DNA from: Methylococcus sp. UBA6136
GTDB taxonomy: Bacteria; Pseudomonadota; Gammaproteobacteria; Methylococcales; Methylococcaceae
Reading direction: 5' to 3'
Length of the DNA stretch: 15,148 nucleotides
NCBI GenBank assembly: GCA_002423305.1
Contig: DIVI01000121.1
Coordinates: 9,336 to 24,483, forward strand
Positions within the stretch are counted from its first letter, which is position 1; every line of letters starts with the position of its first letter. Shown here one piece after another: positions 14,287 through 15,148 of the stretch. The position numbers and the translations under genes are program-made. Below the pieces are notes generated by a model. The model had not been told where the DNA came from. It did no database searches and saw only the letters and a list, made by a program, of their open reading frames with translations.

Positions 14287-14853
14287 ATGAATCCGAATGA
14301 GATGTACGAATATGTGGAGCGGATCGCCAATCTGATCCGCACTCGCGTTCGCAAGACCGGCCTTGCGTGCGGAGTGCAGCCGGTCCAGATGGAGGCGCTC
14401 CACTACCTGAGTCGCTGCAATCGCTATAGCAACACGCCGGTTGCCGTGGCCGAGTTCCTTGGGCTAACCAAGGGGACGGTCTCGCAGACGCTCGGCGTGC
14501 TCGAAGACAACGGGTTCGTGGAAAAAACAACCGACGCTCGTGATCGTCGAGTGGTTCATCTCCATTTGACGCCGGCAGGAAGCGAGGTGCTGGGTCAGTC
14601 TATCCCTCCGGATGTCCTGAAATCTGCCATCAATGAACTGCCGGAGCGGGAGCAGAGGCAGATGGCGCAGTCGATCGAGCATCTTCTGCTCTGTTTGCAG
14701 CGCGCCAATGGACTTAAAACATTTGGAGCCTGCAGGACCTGCATTCATCATCAGCAAACCGATGACGCTCAGCGTCGTTGCGGCTTGACCCGCGAAATCC
14801 TGACGGAATCGGATGCCAGCAAAATCTGTCGGGAGCACATGCCTGCCATTTGA
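14287..14853 (+). CDS. MarR-family regulator with C-terminal four-cysteine cluster
   Basis: A dimeric winged-helix DNA-binding repressor or activator of the MarR family. Residues 1-45 are the helical dimerisation region and about 50-105 the winged helix: VAEFLGLTKGTVSQTLGVLEDNGFVEK followed by the wing signature DARDRRVVHLHLTPAG. At 188 residues it is longer than a typical MarR protein (about 145). The extra C-terminal segment (about 146-188) holds C149-x2-C152-x12-C165-x15-C181 followed by H184, in FGACRTCIHH, RRCGLTRE and KICREH. This spacing suggests a bound metal or Fe-S cluster, so the protein may sense redox state, oxygen or metal. I recall similar tails in other proteobacterial MarR-like proteins but no characterised one. 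The ATG has only GGTGAG three bases upstream. Target genes cannot be read from this window. Confidence 0.88.
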   Translation: MNPNEMYEYVERIANLIRTRVRKTGLACGVQPVQMEALHYLSRCNRYSNTPVAVAEFLGLTKGTVSQTLGVLEDNGFVEKTTDARDRRVVHLHLTPAGSEVLGQSIPPDVLKSAINELPEREQRQMAQSIEHLLLCLQRANGLKTFGACRTCIHHQQTDDAQRRCGLTREILTESDASKICREHMPAI

Positions 14854-14859
14854 CGGCTG

Positions 14860-14888
14860 AAACTCGGGTCCCCGGGTCCCCCGAGTTT
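14860..14888. terminator. Hairpin terminator between convergent regulator and oxidase genes
   Basis: AAACTCGGG (14860-14868) pairs with CCCGAGTTT (14880-14888) around an 11-base loop that itself contains CCCGGG. The A/T ends give a short T run on both strands. It lies six bases after the regulator stop and 11 bases beyond the oxidase stop, as expected of a bidirectional terminator. Confidence 0.75.
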
Positions 14889-14899
14889 AGTCACCACAA

Positions 14900-15148
14900 T
14901 CAGACCAGTACCCGCTCGATGCCCCCATCCCGAACGCGCTTGACATAATCCGGCAGCCAGTTCTCGCCCAAGACGTGTTTTGCAATCTCGACCACGATGT
15001 AGTCCGCATCGAGTTGGTCCACGTCGTCCTTGTATCGTTGTAAGCCTTGCAGGCAGGAAGGGCAGGAGGTCAGCACCTTCACTGGTCCATCAAATCCATC
15101 GCTACGTAAAACGGTGGCATTGCCCTGCAATTCCTCTTCCTTGCGGAA
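14900..15148 (-). CDS. C-terminal end of large FAD-linked oxidase with Fe-S domain (DUF3683 type), cut by window edge
   Basis: The minus-strand frame is open from the window edge to the TGA at 14902-14900 and gives 82 residues, starting FRKEEELQGNATVLRS. LTSCPSCLQGL is a cysteine-rich (CCG-type) motif as found in the Fe-S halves of glycolate and D-lactate oxidases. The ending ADYIVVEIAKHVLGENWLPD followed by GGIERVLV matches, from memory, the C terminus of large FAD/FMN-containing dehydrogenases annotated with DUF3683. Such proteins are over 1,200 residues and combine a FAD_binding_4 domain with Fe-S and cysteine-rich domains. Their substrate is often unproven, with D-lactate suggested. A TTG at 15130 is an internal Leu, not a start; the true start is beyond the window. 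Confidence 0.75.
   Translation of the reverse strand, partial: FRKEEELQGNATVLRSDGFDGPVKVLTSCPSCLQGLQRYKDDVDQLDADYIVVEIAKHVLGENWLPDYVKRVRDGGIERVLV

Noticed and set aside
1..15148. A defence island, phage remnant, CRISPR array or integrative element
   Set aside because: All recognised genes are core or common envelope and metabolic functions; no integrase, transposase, repeats or tRNA boundary were seen.

Overview
This window looks like a stretch of ordinary chromosome from a gammaproteobacterium of moderate to fairly high GC. The evidence is a set of enzymes close to their Escherichia coli or Pseudomonas versions: ApaG, Mpl, IspH, TrhP/YegQ, CysM, RlmD and YajR with its C-terminal YAM domain. 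The far right edge carries the tail of a large FAD/Fe-S oxidase of a type I know mainly from beta- and gammaproteobacteria. I cannot name a genus. I see no mobile element, phage gene, tRNA, rRNA or CRISPR array.

Layout. (1) 1-3721: truncated apaG (minus) diverges from mpl (plus). mpl is followed at close spacing by a 608-residue gene that fuses a family 2 glycosyltransferase to an NAD-dependent epimerase-like domain. A long near-perfect hairpin at 3731-3775 ends this unit. (2) 3814-7295, minus strand: an apparent operon trhP - rraA-like - pduO-type cobalamin adenosyltransferase - ispH. ispH also has a plausible promoter of its own at the end of the adenosyltransferase gene. (3) 7372-10124, plus strand: cysM - rlmD - L,D-transpeptidase, tightly packed, with the last two overlapping by three bases. 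(4) 10182-12463, plus strand: yajR and an overlapping one-TM hypothetical gene. (5) 12487-12762, minus: grxC. (6) 12877-14005, plus: a DUF502 membrane protein and a small lipoprotein. (7) 14287-14853, plus: a MarR-type regulator with a four-cysteine tail, then a strong hairpin, then the convergent C-terminal end of the FAD/Fe-S oxidase.

How the genes relate. Most are unconnected housekeeping functions: cell-wall peptide recycling (Mpl), isoprenoid precursor synthesis (IspH), tRNA and rRNA modification (TrhP, RlmD), cysteine synthesis (CysM), thiol redox (GrxC) and transport (YajR). Two cell-wall threads recur: Mpl with the glycosyltransferase fusion, and a YkuD L,D-transpeptidase that shows no export signal. 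I do not see a clear new defence or metabolic system. The items most worth a second look are the glycosyltransferase-epimerase fusion whose epimerase half seems to lack the catalytic Tyr and Lys, the MarR regulator with a Cys4 tail, the RraA-like protein that carries the aldolase motif, and the protein translationally coupled to YajR.
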